From contig NZ_CP080269.1 in NCBI RefSeq assembly GCF_019431355.1, positions 3,428,501 to 3,492,500 on the forward strand: a DNA stretch of 64,000 nucleotides, written 5' to 3'. The translations under genes were made by a program, and so were the position numbers. Below are positions 8,228 to 17,492 of the stretch, in pieces (position 1 is the stretch's first letter; each line of letters begins with the position of its first letter). Origin of the DNA: Paenibacillus sp. R14(2021). GTDB taxonomy: Bacteria; Bacillota; Bacilli; Paenibacillales; Paenibacillaceae. Below the pieces are notes generated by a model that did no database searches, was not told the origin of the DNA, and was given only the letters and a program-made list of their open reading frames with translations.

Positions 8228-9187
8228 TTAATTATTTATTTCAAAACTGTTTAATACAGCATCCCATGCCAGCTCTGATGCAAATAATCCAATATGACCA
8301 GCATTAAGATCTGGGTTATCGACTTCATTGGTTGAAGCCATAAATAAAACGTCACCATCGTCAATTGTGTGAAATGGATATATTGCTCTTGCCATAGAAG
8401 TATGTACCTGTTTGGACAATTGGCGCAAAGAAACAGGCGGTAACTTCTGGTTGGTTACGACTACTGTCAATGTGGTATTTCCTAGCTTCTTAACAGAGTC
8501 ATCCATAAGATTTTCTAAGTTCATATAGCGTGTATTTGTATGGTTATCATAATAACCTCTCACAATCGAACCGTCTCTACCTAAAATGGCTCCCATCGAA
8601 TTGACAACTGTATACACTACAATTTTCGTTGGACCGATTTGCCGAAAAGCTGCACCTTGGCCTCCTGTTTCCCAATGGTTAAACCCTTTTCCTACTTTTG
8701 CTGAACGTCCTGCACCAGTTGCACCCATTGGAAACTTGTTTATTTGTGTACTTAGAAAGGCAGCACTTCCGAGTTGCTTATCTGGGTAGATCGCGTTATC
8801 CCTTCCGACGAAGTCATAGATGGTTGCTGCAGCCACTCTAGGCATAGAATTTGTTGAGTAACCGCTCTGGGCCAATAATTCAGAGGTAACTCCAGTCACA
8901 GCCTCTAATCCATGAACGGAACCGCCAGTTAAACAAATTGCGTCAAGAACTCGCTCTCCAGCAGAAAAATTGTGATTATCGGTAGTGAATGTAGATGGGG
9001 AACCTCCTCTTACATCAACAGCAGCTCTAACTGTTTCTGGAAAGTACAAAACGGTACAACCAGTTGGACCTTCTTTATATTCAGCGATGCCTACCTTTAT
9101 CGCGGGGAAATCATATTCCAGAATAGCTTTGTTAGTGTTTGTATCGGGTTCAAGCGATAGACTATCATTTGATTTACCCATGTACAT
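8228..9187 (-). CDS. P1-family (DmpA/Ntn-type) peptidase
   Basis: The start at ATG 9187 has AGGAGG 10 nt upstream and gives 320 aa. A longer frame from 9409 overlaps the recombinase remnant and is not used. GGSVHGLEAVTGV and GATGAGRSAKVG are typical of the P1 (DmpA-like) aminopeptidase family. VYTVVNSMGAI contains the Asn-Ser at which these N-terminal-nucleophile enzymes cut themselves to free the catalytic Ser. The family acts on N-terminal residues or amides of small peptides. It is a full-length gene in the cassette array with its own promoter. Confidence 0.9.
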   Translation of the reverse strand: MYMGKSNDSLSLEPDTNTNKAILEYDFPAIKVGIAEYKEGPTGCTVLYFPETVRAAVDVRGGSPSTFTTDNHNFSAGERVLDAICLTGGSVHGLEAVTGVTSELLAQSGYSTNSMPRVAAATIYDFVGRDNAIYPDKQLGSAAFLSTQINKFPMGATGAGRSAKVGKGFNHWETGGQGAAFRQIGPTKIVVYTVVNSMGAILGRDGSIVRGYYDNHTNTRYMNLENLMDDSVKKLGNTTLTVVVTNQKLPPVSLRQLSKQVHTSMARAIYPFHTIDDGDVLFMASTNEVDNPDLNAGHIGLFASELAWDAVLNSFEINN

Positions 9188-9226
9188 TATAGAATCCCCT
9201 CCTAAAAGTTGTATATATTTACATTC

Positions 9227-9255
9227 ACAATAATGAACATGCGTTCCCATGTCAA
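9227..9255 (-). promoter_or_regulatory. Sigma-A type promoter of the P1 peptidase gene
   Basis: TTGACA (9255-9250) and TATTGT (9232-9227) are separated by 17 bp on the minus strand. They lie 40 bp upstream of the peptidase start. Confidence 0.6.
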
Positions 9256-9329
9256 TCCATTCAAACATGTATTTCCACGTTAAACTGCACTTTAATTGGA
9301 ATCTCTTGCGGAGAGCCGCTACTGACACA

Positions 9330-10081
9330 CTAAAAAAATCGGCGATAAAGTTCTCTTCTACGCTCTCCACGGAGCTGGGCATAAATTTGTGTGGTCGATG
9401 CTTTTTCATGGCCCAGCATTCCTTGAATAAAATCTAACGGTGCCCCGTTATCCAATAGCTGGCACGCATAAGTATGACGAAAACGATGAGGGTATACGTT
9501 TGCCTCGATCGCTCCTCGAACTGCCAGCCGCTTTATCGCCCACCTGAGTGTTGGAATGGCCATACGCTTAACCGGATTCGTGTCCGTTACAAATAAGGCC
9601 TTACACGAATCCTTACGGCTTGCCAAGTACTTCTTCAACCATACCTTACACTCAGTTGTGAAGTAAATTTCTCTTTGCTTTGAACCTTTCCCATTTACAA
9701 TGGCTGAACAGTTCTCCCAATTTAGATCCTCAATGTTGATTCTCTCGACCTCTCCAATACGGCAGCCTGTGCTGTAGAGAAACTCGAGTAGAGCCTTTTC
9801 CCTTGTAGTCTGACAGGATATCTTTAGATGAATTACATCTTCCTCCATCGAATTCGTTTATCCATTTTAGGCTCACGTAGCTTGAGTGAAGGGTTGGTGG
9901 ATAGATAAGTTTCTTCATATGCAAAACGGAAGAGCGAACGCACAAAACGAATACGGTGCCCTAGACTGCTTGGCTTCAAGCGATCAGATTGCTTAGCTAG
10001 GTAGTCTTTAAGCAGGTTCAGATTAATCTCAGCAATTTCTAGATCCCCAAGTTCTGTTACCAGCATCTTGAGCTGAAGAGC
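9330..10081 (-). pseudogene. Decayed tyrosine recombinase related to the one at 45.5 kb
   Basis: Two frames together cover most of a recombinase. The frame 10066-9833 resembles residues 32-110 of the intact protein (LLKDYLAKQSDRLKPSSLGHR). The frame 9848-9330 holds the catalytic domain with CRIGEV, GKGSKQRE, YPHRFRHTYA, GHEKASTTQ and the Tyr. They are joined by a frameshift near 9840. The N-terminus is lost where the truncated IS110 copy 2 abuts at about 10082. The catalytic domain is very similar to the intact recombinase, so both descend from the same array enzyme. It lies inside the array and cannot make the full protein. Confidence 0.85.
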
Positions 10082-11345
10082 TAGTAATGACGCCCGAGGG
10101 AAAGGAGATTTGTACGTTTCCTACTAAAACTGTTTTTCTGCTTCAGTTAATCGACTGGATTAAGAACCATGGTTGTACTCATGTGGCAATGGAAAGTACA
10201 GGCGTATTTTGGAAGCCAATTGTTAACCTCTTAGAATCTGAGGATATTGAGTTTCTAGTCGTGAATGCCCAGCATATGAAGGCACTTCCAGGACGTAAAA
10301 CCGATGTTAAAGATGCAGAGTGGATTGCCCAACTCCTCCGCCACGGGCTCCTGAAAGCTAGTTTCATTCCAAACCGTACGCAACGTGAACTTCGGGAGTT
10401 AGTTCGGTATCGTCGAAGCATCATTGAAGAACGTGCCAGACAGCACAATCGAATTCAGAAGGTTTTAGAAGGAGCAAACATTAAACTTGGGTCCGTTGTT
10501 TCCGATATTATGGGCGTCTCGTCTAAGGAGATGCTTCGTGCAATTGCAGACGGCGAAGAAGATCCTGAGAAATTGGCAAACCTGGCTCAACGCTCATTGA
10601 AAAAGAAGAAATCAGAACTAGAACTGGCTCTGCGGGGTTACGTAAACCCTCATCAGCGTTTAATGATCAAGACCATTCTAACTCATATCGATTTTCTGTC
10701 GGAACAAATAGAGCGGTTAGATCAAGAGGTTGCCCTGAGAGTTAGCTCATTTCAGGAAGATGTAGAACGCCTGGACTCCATACCAGGTATAGCTCCTCGA
10801 ATGGCGGAACAGATCTTAGCTGAGCTTGGAACAAACATTGAGAAACAGTTTCCTAGTGCGGCTCATTTATGTTCTTGGGCAGCCTTAGTTCCTGGTCACA
10901 ATGAGAGCGCCGGCAAACGAAAGTCTTCCAAAGGAAAGAAAGGAAACAAATATTTGAAATCTGCTTTAACTGAGGCCGCTCATTCAGTGGGTGCATCTAA
11001 AAACTACCTTGGTGCAATGTATCGCCGAGCACTCGCTAAAAAAGGCAGGAAACGAGCCGCTGTTATAGTCGCTCATGCCATGTTAAGAATCGCTTATTAC
11101 TTACTATCTAGAAAAGAAATGTATGTGGACCTAGGCGAAGACTATTTTGAGAGGCATAAACAAGCAGCCATTGTTCGAAATTCCGTTCGAAGACTTGAAA
11201 GCTTAGGATATGCCGTTTCAATCTCAGAAGTTTCTTGATCTACTATCTCCTGATAATGAATTGACGCGGTGCGGCACCTTTAAAAAACTAAAGAACTGCG
11301 CCTCTCTTTGGTTTTGTCTTTTTTAGATGTTACTACGAGATGAAT
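10082..11345 (+). mobile_element. IS110-type insertion sequence, copy 2 (left end deleted)
   Basis: The sequence matches copy 1 (4757-6345) from the 23rd transposase codon to the right end, with a few per cent differences. The left 330 bp, including the bridge RNA region and start codon, are missing and the junction lies in the recombinase remnant. The right end (TTTTCATGG) abuts TAGTTGAGCGAAGGCAGCC, the rest of an array repeat arm. The element therefore sits in a repeat site like copy 1. Confidence 0.85.
10087..11238 (+). pseudogene. IS110 transposase lacking its N-terminus
   Basis: The 383-codon frame starts at an internal ATG. It lacks the first 22 or so residues of copy 1, including GMDVHKDS with the first catalytic Asp of the DEDD domain. 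One codon is also missing relative to copy 1 (KTIIL becomes KTIL). Without the first Asp and the left end it is very likely inactive. Confidence 0.8.
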
Positions 11346-11432
11346 TTTCATGGTAGTTGAGCGAAGGCAGCCGATCTTTTCCGATCGACTGCCTTCGTGT
11401 CTTTGTTACGCTATCGTGCCCGTTAGCGTACT
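11346..11432 (-). repeat. Array repeat unit; right arm interrupted by IS110
   Basis: The hairpin 11363-11396 pairs GAAGGCAGCCGATC with GATCGACTGCCTTC. The left arm 11404-11432 contains GCTATCGTGCCCGTTAGCG. The right arm is cut after TAGTTGAGC by IS110 copy 2. The hairpin is nearly the same as that at 24588-24621. Confidence 0.85.
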
Positions 11433-11446
11433 AGTGTAGGCGAAAT

Positions 11447-11893
11447 TCAGATATTTTTGTATAGCAATCTTAATGTTTGATTTTCCTTGAACTCTCTTTT
11501 TAAATAAAAATTGTAGGCTGGTGCAAATGTGTTGGTCAGCAATATTACGTTATCAATACCTAGAGGCTTGATGTCCGCATAAGTAAACTCAAGCATTTTT
11601 GAACCTATTCCAAGTCCCTGCAACTCAGATTTAACAAAGAACTCTTCAATTAAATATTCCTTACCTCTCCACCATTGCTTTTCCTTCCCAAGTATCGTTG
11701 CAACTATTGAGTTCCCATTAGATTCATCAATTGCTACATACCCTCTAAACCCTGGTGTCTTCCAAAAGTCTAAGAACAATTGTTTAGTAACATCGTATGT
11801 CCATTTATTATTCCAAGGAGGTTGGTTAAACACCTCAATAAATAAGGCTATGCAGCGTTCTAAATCATCCTCAATAAGACTTCTGAAAAGCAT
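11447..11893 (-). CDS. GNAT-family N-acetyltransferase
   Basis: Start ATG 11893 has GAGGGGGAG 6 nt upstream, giving 148 aa. An upstream in-frame ATG has no binding site. The acetyl-CoA binding motif A is VKSELQGLGIGSKML (Q-x-x-G-x-G). Strand/helix order and length fit a single GNAT domain, and NTFAPAYNFYLKREF matches the usual C-terminal motif B. The substrate is unknown. A TATAAT box lies just upstream, so the cassette may carry its own promoter. Confidence 0.88.
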   Translation of the reverse strand: MLFRSLIEDDLERCIALFIEVFNQPPWNNKWTYDVTKQLFLDFWKTPGFRGYVAIDESNGNSIVATILGKEKQWWRGKEYLIEEFFVKSELQGLGIGSKMLEFTYADIKPLGIDNVILLTNTFAPAYNFYLKREFKENQTLRLLYKNI

Positions 11894-11973
11894 GAAGTTC
11901 TCCCCCTCAAAAACAACCATTATACGCTAATATTCGGCTTGCTTTTAAGGATTCCTTCTCGTAGCAGTTTCCC

Positions 11974-12068
11974 AAGTAAACTGCCCGTACTTCAATGAAA
12001 ACGGCAGCTGATCATTAAGCCAGCTGCCGTCGTGTCGTATTGAGCAATAGTCTCCCGTTAGTGCAATA
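11974..12068 (-). repeat. Array repeat unit (two arms plus hairpin)
   Basis: The right arm (AAGTAAACTGCCCGTACTT) is at 11974-11996. The hairpin ACGGCAGCTG/CAGCTGCCGT is at 12001-12030. The left arm with CAATAGTCTCCCGTTAGTG is at 12039-12067. Confidence 0.85.
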
Positions 12069-12118
12069 GATGAAAACTGCTAATACGCTAGCCGAATGTA
12101 GACTGCCTGCTCGTTTAA

Positions 12119-12598
12119 CTAATTACAAACGTCATTACTTTCTTTCTCTAACCATTGAAGATAATTAAATAGCTCTTTAGATTTAGCTTGAAACCTCTTC
12201 GAGTCATACCGAATCACTATTTCATCTTTAATACCGGAGCTTGATGAAAATCCACTTCCATCGGCATTTCTTGTATGTACCCAATTATAAGCTTTCGAAA
12301 TTGTCATTGTCTTTCCATCATTCATAATAATTTTAATTACTGTCGGGTACTTATTAAATTCTGCTGAGCCATGGACAGGTTTTGAAGAGTTTATTCTACC
12401 GATTAAATTGAAAATGATTGTTCTCTCTTGTTCATTAGTCATTTCGCACAATGGAGAATCCGGTGCTCCTGGAAAGTTCCTGACAACCTGCATTGATACA
12501 ACATCTTCGACCTGTACAATTTGCTTTGATGGTGACTTCCAAGCTGTCAGGATTGTGAGTGACAAGATAATTGTAAGTGCAATTTGAAAATTCTTCAT
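12119..12598 (-). CDS. Secreted protein of unknown function
   Basis: The 159-aa protein has an N-terminal hydrophobic segment (FQIALTIILSLTILTAW) acting as signal peptide or anchor. GGAG precedes the ATG. It resembles the array protein at 42431-42919 in layout: a V-x-S-x-Q-V start, an RxxII...INS(A/S)KPV-G middle and a C-terminal LFNYL/LYDWI-type helix. It also shares features with the protein at 30699-31154. No known domain was recognised. These may be diverged copies of one cassette family. Confidence 0.75.
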   Translation of the reverse strand: MKNFQIALTIILSLTILTAWKSPSKQIVQVEDVVSMQVVRNFPGAPDSPLCEMTNEQERTIIFNLIGRINSSKPVHGSAEFNKYPTVIKIIMNDGKTMTISKAYNWVHTRNADGSGFSSSSGIKDEIVIRYDSKRFQAKSKELFNYLQWLEKESNDVCN

Positions 12599-12647
12599 TA
12601 CTAATCCTCCATTTTTGATTTGGTATTATTTTCTCCAAATCAAATCG

Positions 12648-12742
12648 AAGTATCCTGCCGTTAGCGTTATGAAAAATGGAGTAGCTGCCGAGGGCAAACT
12701 GCTCCATGTTGTTGAACTATCGTTCTCCGTTAGCTTAACAAC
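12648..12742 (-). repeat. Array repeat unit (two arms plus hairpin)
   Basis: The right arm 12648-12671 contains TATCCTGCCGTTAGCG. The hairpin 12676-12707 pairs ATGGAGTAGC with GCAAACTGCTCCAT. The left arm 12713-12742 contains ACTATCGTTCTCCGTTAG. The ATGGAG...CTCCAT hairpin type recurs at 17101, 37976 and 42371. Confidence 0.85.
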
Positions 12743-12761
12743 CTCAACAGCACTACATTCA

Positions 12762-13136
12762 CTAAATAACCATTTGTTCCAGGTCTACCCTACTTAACAT
12801 TTGCCCGTATGAACTGTTTTCTTCAAACACTGTTCCATTTATAACAGCACCATGCCAATCGACTGATTCCACAGCGCAATACCGTATTTCAGCATCGGTT
12901 AAATCTGCATCTTGAAATATACAAGTTTTAAGGTTGGTGGCAATAAGTCGTGCATTTTTCAAATTACACTTTGTGAAATCAACACCAGTTAAAAAACATT
13001 CATCAAAGGTGACACCTTGCAAATCCCAGTTCGAAAGATCCCCTGAGTTCACGACATCAATTGAACGAAAACTTCTGATACCATTATTCAACTCGATTAT
13101 AAGTTCTTCAATCGTTATATCTCTTTCGATGTACAT
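12762..13136 (-). CDS. Pentapeptide-repeat protein
   Basis: Start ATG 13136 has AAAGGAG 8 nt upstream, giving 124 aa. An upstream extension to 13211 would read through a repeat arm and is rejected. Residues 35-100 show the A/C-(D/N)-L/F-x-x pentapeptide periodicity (DLSNWDLQGVTF, GVDFTKCNLKNARL, FQDADLTDAEI). This predicts a short right-handed quadrilateral beta helix. Some pentapeptide proteins protect gyrase from quinolones, but nothing here fixes the function. The gene starts 16 bp after a repeat arm, as compact cassettes do. Confidence 0.82.
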   Translation of the reverse strand: MYIERDITIEELIIELNNGIRSFRSIDVVNSGDLSNWDLQGVTFDECFLTGVDFTKCNLKNARLIATNLKTCIFQDADLTDAEIRYCAVESVDWHGAVINGTVFEENSSYGQMLSRVDLEQMVI

Positions 13137-13151
13137 TATTATCGCTCCTTT

Positions 13152-13181
13152 CCGAACTAACGTCTCCGTTAGTTTAATAAA
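13152..13181 (-). repeat. Single array repeat arm
   Basis: CCGAACTAACGTCTCCGTTAGTTT is an arm without an adjacent hairpin. It lies immediately upstream of the pentapeptide gene and 48 bp from the ABC transporter gene. Confidence 0.75.
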
Positions 13182-13228
13182 GGTGTTTTGTAGGAAAATT
13201 ACCTTCACCAAAATTCAACATCCATTAT

Positions 13229-14962
13229 TTACTCGATCACGAGCTCCTGAAGCTTCTTCAGCCTTGCGTAATATCCGTCCGTAGACAACAGTTCCTCGTG
13301 AGTGCCCATCTCTACGAGCCTGCCCTTGTCCATCACGAGAATGCAGTCGGCCTCCTTGATCGTCGCCAGCCGATGAGCGACGACGACAATCGTTTGGTGT
13401 CCCTTAATTCGCTCAATGGTCTCTTGGATATATTGCTCTGAGATGGCATCAATGGAAGACGTAATCTCGTCAAACAATAGGATCGGCGCCTCTTTGAGCA
13501 AAGCACGCGCGATAGCGATTTTTTGCCGTTGTCCGCCCGAGAGTTTCACGCCCGACTCGCCCACCTGTGTCCGGAAGCCGTCTTGAAATTGCTCGGCAAA
13601 GTCAGAGACGCCTGCCCGGGAAGCCGCCAAATAGACATCATCCTCGGATGCATGTTGACGGCCGAGGGCGATATTATCGAAAATCGTGCCTTCAAACAAC
13701 GGGCAATCCTGCGGCACGTATGCCGTTTTATCTCGGAGTTCCGCAAGCGGCGTGCCGGAAACCTCCTTGCCGAACAAGGCTAAGCTTCCCTCGTATTCGT
13801 ATAAGCCCATGAATAGCTTAAGCAACGTGCTTTTGCCACTTCCGCTCTCACCAACAACAGCCAGCATCTTGCCTTTCGGCAGCTCGAACGAGACACGGTC
13901 CAGTACTTTGCGATCCTTATAACCAAACGCAAGCCGGCTGCAAGCAATCGCGTTCGCGTGCTCTTTCGGCGCCACCTGAGCCCCTGCTCTCGCTCCGTCT
14001 TCTTCCGGCAGATCCATCAGCTCTAGCACGCGAACGCCGCCTGCTAGACTGCTTTGCATATTCGCCATCATAAACCCGATACCTGCGAGCGGATTGACCA
14101 GCATGCTGCCCATATTCAGCAGGATCGGAATTTGCTCAATTGAAATGGTTTCGTTCTTCCACAGCACGAAACCAATCCCGATGCTGAACAGAACGACGAA
14201 ACTCGCCTGTACTTGGCCTAACGTGTTTTGCAGCGCCGTAAGCCGGACCGCGGCTACTTTCTTGTCCTGCAACTCTCGGCAAACATGCTCGTAGTGATCC
14301 AGTATGACGGATTTACCGCCGTAGAACCGAAGCAGTTCAGCATTGGTTAGCAGGTCGGATAAGCCCATAACCGATTTAGACACATGGGCTCTAGCGATAC
14401 TATACCTGACCCTGGCCGGAGCGATGAATTTAACATTAATCCAGAGCATGAGCAAGCCGAACAGCGTAAGAATGATCCCGCTCAGCCAACTGACCGAAAA
14501 GACCGTCACGATAGAGGCGATTAACGTAAATAGCAATGCGATGGCGTTCTGTACCGTTTTCTTGAACACTTCGGAAGCTGCATTGACGTCGCCGTCTAAT
14601 CGGACGAGCATATCTCCGGCATGGTTGCTCGCGATCGCGCTCAGCTTAGACGTCATGATGCCGGCGAACGCCTTGAGCCGCATGCTTCGCGTTGCATGCT
14701 CTGCGTCTCGATTGGCAACTGTATTTCCGATCGCAACAATGAGCATCAGCAGGACATACAAACTCGCATACCGGATCATGTCCGATACCGCCTCTTGATA
14801 GGTGCCGTTCGTCACTGCGCCGAGCACTTTACCGAGCAGCAGCGCCATGATTAAATTCTCACAATAGCTCGAAACGGACACCGCGATCGAACTGGCCGCA
14901 TAGCTTCTTTTCCACGGCCGCATGTAAGCGAACAACGGCTTCAATTCTCTGATTAACTCCAT
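13229..14962 (-). CDS. ABC exporter half-transporter (membrane plus ATPase)
   Basis: The 577-aa protein starts with an ATG after GGAGG. Six membrane helices occupy about residues 1-310. The ATPase domain follows with Walker A GESGSGKST, signature LSGGQRQ, Walker B ILLFDE and the H-loop VVVAHR. It overlaps the end of the next ABC gene by 10 bp, so the two are translationally coupled and probably form a heterodimer. The substrate could be a drug, lipid or peptide. GC content is higher than in neighbouring cassettes, which suggests a different origin. Confidence 0.92.
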   Translation of the reverse strand: MELIRELKPLFAYMRPWKRSYAASSIAVSVSSYCENLIMALLLGKVLGAVTNGTYQEAVSDMIRYASLYVLLMLIVAIGNTVANRDAEHATRSMRLKAFAGIMTSKLSAIASNHAGDMLVRLDGDVNAASEVFKKTVQNAIALLFTLIASIVTVFSVSWLSGIILTLFGLLMLWINVKFIAPARVRYSIARAHVSKSVMGLSDLLTNAELLRFYGGKSVILDHYEHVCRELQDKKVAAVRLTALQNTLGQVQASFVVLFSIGIGFVLWKNETISIEQIPILLNMGSMLVNPLAGIGFMMANMQSSLAGGVRVLELMDLPEEDGARAGAQVAPKEHANAIACSRLAFGYKDRKVLDRVSFELPKGKMLAVVGESGSGKSTLLKLFMGLYEYEGSLALFGKEVSGTPLAELRDKTAYVPQDCPLFEGTIFDNIALGRQHASEDDVYLAASRAGVSDFAEQFQDGFRTQVGESGVKLSGGQRQKIAIARALLKEAPILLFDEITSSIDAISEQYIQETIERIKGHQTIVVVAHRLATIKEADCILVMDKGRLVEMGTHEELLSTDGYYARLKKLQELVIE

Positions 14963-16707
14963 TGCATGACCTCCGGACGGTCTTTGAAGGATTGTAGTTT
15001 CAGCATTTCCAGGTAGGGGCCCTCTTCAAGAATCAATTCATCGTGAGCGCCGACCTGCACGATTCGTCCTTGATGAAGCACATAGATGCGGTCCGCTTTC
15101 TGGATGGTCGCCATACGATGGGCAATCGTCAGCGAGGTTTTACCCTCTGTCAGCAACTGTAAGCAAGTCTGCACCTTCTCCTCCGAAACGGCGTCCAATG
15201 CGGAGGTAGGTTCGTCCAGCAAGATCAATTCGGCATCCTTCAGTAATGCACGCAGAATGGTAATTCGCTGCTTCTCGCCGCCGGACAGCTCGATCTCGGC
15301 TTCTCCGACATGCTTGTCCAAGCCCCTGTCCGCCAACAACGATTCCAAGCCGGCTTCTCTGCAGAGGTCCGCAAGTCGTTCGTCCTCCATCTTAAACTGG
15401 CCGGGCAGCAAATTGTCTCGCAGAGTGCCGGGGAACAGCTGGTTCTTTTGGCTGACGAATGCAATATGCCGGCGCATGGCTTCCTTCTCCCATGCATCCG
15501 TGGTATGCCCCATAAGCTCGACGCAGCCGCTGCTTGGCTCGACAAATCCGCAGATCAATTTCATCAGCGTCGATTTCCCCGATCCGCTGGCACCGACGAT
15601 CGCAACGGACTCGCCCTTGCGTATTTCCAGCGAGACGCCCTGCAGGACCTCTTTCTCTCCAGGATACGCAAAATGCACTTCTTCCAGCTTAACGATACAG
15701 CTGCCGTCCCGATCCGGCTCGGAGCCGCTGCCATCCTCTTCTTCGGGCAAGGCTAGATAGCCGTAGATACGTTCGCAAGCTACTTGAGTCTTTCTGAGAT
15801 AAGCTACGATATCCGGCGTGTCCTGCAACCAGCCGAAAAAACCACCGCCGATCGTGACTAGCGACAGAAGCTCCCCTTGCGACAACGTCCCCTTGGAAAT
15901 CCGCCATACGCCCAGCGCGATCACGGTAATCAGCGGAATGAAACCGATAGCTTTGCCTGCCGCCGCGACATAGGCAATCGTTCTGCCGTTCTTGATTGCC
16001 GCGTCCGTTGACTGCTGGACAGCTTGCTCATACTGGGCGTAAACCTTGCGCTCCAGCCGGAACGATTTGATCAGGGCTATAAAATGAATGCCTTCTTTGG
16101 CTCGTTGCTGCGATTGCGCCAATTGGCTTCTATAGACGCGTTCATGGGCGCGGACCTGCTTGGTCATCAGAATGCTAAGGGGAAGAACGACCAAGGAGAG
16201 GGAAATAAAGACGATCGTGATTTCAACGTCTACCGATAGCATGAAGGCCGTTACACCGATCAGCTGCACGAACAACGTCGTGACCATCGACAGACCATAA
16301 TAGGTAAAGCCGTTTAGCATATCCATTTCCGAGCCCAGGTGGGAGATAATCGTACCGCTATCGTGAGTTTCTAAATACGGCATGCGCAGCTTCGTCGTTT
16401 TCTTGCCGATCACCAGCCGCAGCCGAAGCATGACTTCTTCGGACATCCGCCCCTTCGTATACGTCGCCAGGCCGTGAAACGGGGATGCCAAAAACGTGGA
16501 GCCAAGCAATAAGAGAAACGACATCATGAACGTTTCTTTATGGTCAAGGATATCGTCCGCGACTCTTCCGATCATCTTTCTCATGTAGAAATCCATAAGC
16601 AAATACGCGATTGTGGCCAAAATACTCGTAAAATAAAACTTCCAGCTTTGAAGCACGTCTTTCATAAGACGGGAGGCAGAACCGGAATAGCTTGTCGAAT
16701 CGTTCAC
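14953..16707 (-). CDS. ABC exporter half-transporter, partner subunit
   Basis: This protein has about 584 aa. I place the start at GTG 16707, preceded by AGGTG, though an ATG five codons upstream is possible. The transmembrane region spans residues 15-310. The ATPase domain has Walker A GASGSGKST, signature LSGGEKQ, Walker B LILLDEPTS and H-loop TIAHR. It is the first gene of a two-gene operon with the 577-aa half-transporter. A peptidase-free exporter with both domains fused fits the MdlA/YheI-type family. Confidence 0.92.
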   Translation of the reverse strand: MNDSTSYSGSASRLMKDVLQSWKFYFTSILATIAYLLMDFYMRKMIGRVADDILDHKETFMMSFLLLLGSTFLASPFHGLATYTKGRMSEEVMLRLRLVIGKKTTKLRMPYLETHDSGTIISHLGSEMDMLNGFTYYGLSMVTTLFVQLIGVTAFMLSVDVEITIVFISLSLVVLPLSILMTKQVRAHERVYRSQLAQSQQRAKEGIHFIALIKSFRLERKVYAQYEQAVQQSTDAAIKNGRTIAYVAAAGKAIGFIPLITVIALGVWRISKGTLSQGELLSLVTIGGGFFGWLQDTPDIVAYLRKTQVACERIYGYLALPEEEDGSGSEPDRDGSCIVKLEEVHFAYPGEKEVLQGVSLEIRKGESVAIVGASGSGKSTLMKLICGFVEPSSGCVELMGHTTDAWEKEAMRRHIAFVSQKNQLFPGTLRDNLLPGQFKMEDERLADLCREAGLESLLADRGLDKHVGEAEIELSGGEKQRITILRALLKDAELILLDEPTSALDAVSEEKVQTCLQLLTEGKTSLTIAHRMATIQKADRIYVLHQGRIVQVGAHDELILEEGPYLEMLKLQSFKDRPEVMQWS

Positions 16708-16904
16708 TACGATCACCTGCATCCATGTGGGGTAACTTGCATGTGTTTCAATCGTGTTGAGAGCGATGAAGCCGAAGCGCGAATGAGAATTGCCGGGAGA
16801 TTAAGGAGGAGAAGCAATAGGAAGCGATCTCATTACTCTACCATAAATAGGAATTCTAATGTTATCATTTTCACGACATGATCCATGCAATAACACGACA
16901 AAAA

Positions 16905-17083
16905 TGAGTTTACGTAACGACAATGAGCTGGTACTGCAGACGTTTAAACAAGCTTTAGAACGCAAAAAGACGTGACTGGATTGATCGTTCATAGCGATCA
17001 AGGATTCCAGTACACGTCACATGCCTATCACGACATGTTGCCGAAGGTTGGCGAAAAAAAAACAGCATGTCTCGTCAGGGTCC
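16905..17083 (+). pseudogene. Fragment of an IS3-family transposase (OrfB)
   Basis: A plus-strand stretch encodes NELVLQTFKQALERKK and, after a one-base shift, VTGLIVHSDQGFQYTSHAYH then DMLPK and an MSRQG-like stretch. HSDQGxQYTS is the second-Asp region of the IS3/IS150 integrase core. Both ends of the gene are missing. Confidence 0.8.
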
Positions 17084-17100
17084 GATATATTGTAAAGAAA

Positions 17101-17240
17101 ATGGAGCATCTGCCGCAGATAAACTGCTCCAAGATGATTTGAGCTATCGTTCCTCGTTAGTTCAACAAACAACGTCAACCGATCGAGTACCGGTTGACGT
17201 CATGTGTGATTGAGCTATAGTTCAACGTTATTGGAATGAA
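17101..17240 (-). repeat. Two array repeats in tandem sharing a middle arm
   Basis: The hairpin 17101-17132 pairs ATGGAGCATC with CTGCTCCAAGAT. It is followed by an arm at 17138-17169 (GAGCTATCGTTCCTCGTTAG) and a second hairpin at 17171-17200 (AACGTCAACCG/CGGTTGACGT). A degenerate arm follows at 17209-17240. No gene lies between the two hairpins. Confidence 0.8.
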
Positions 17241-17250
17241 CAAATGAAAG

Positions 17251-17490
17251 CTACTTGGTTAGGGAATCAAGTACCTCGGGGAGGGCCGCTTGTGACGTTG
17301 CTAAGTGATCTAAATCTTGGAATCGTCTCAAGCTCGCGTTCGGGATGATGTTCGTCAAATACTCAGCATGAAAAATAGGTATGGATTGATCCGCTTCGCT
17401 GTGCCAGAATCGAACGGGAACACGAATATCTTCTAATTTGACGTTCCAATGTTCGTTTCCTCGACTGGCTCTCTCGTGCCTGGTCAACAC
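17251..17490 (-). pseudogene. C-terminal fragment of an alpha/beta hydrolase
   Basis: About 75 residues (VKLEDIRVPVRFWHSEADQ, then IPIFHAEYLTNIIPNA and FQDLDHL) match the end of an alpha/beta hydrolase. The acid residue lies in HSEADQ and the His in DLDHLA. The N-terminal half with the nucleophile is absent. The frame instead runs out of phase into the end of the flavoprotein gene, which marks the deletion point. Confidence 0.7.
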
Positions 17491-17492
17491 TC

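Noticed and set aside
9188..9409. N-terminal extension of the P1 peptidase from ATG 9409
   Set aside because: A start at 9187 has an AGGAGG site and promoter. The extension would add 73 residues foreign to the family and overlap the recombinase remnant.
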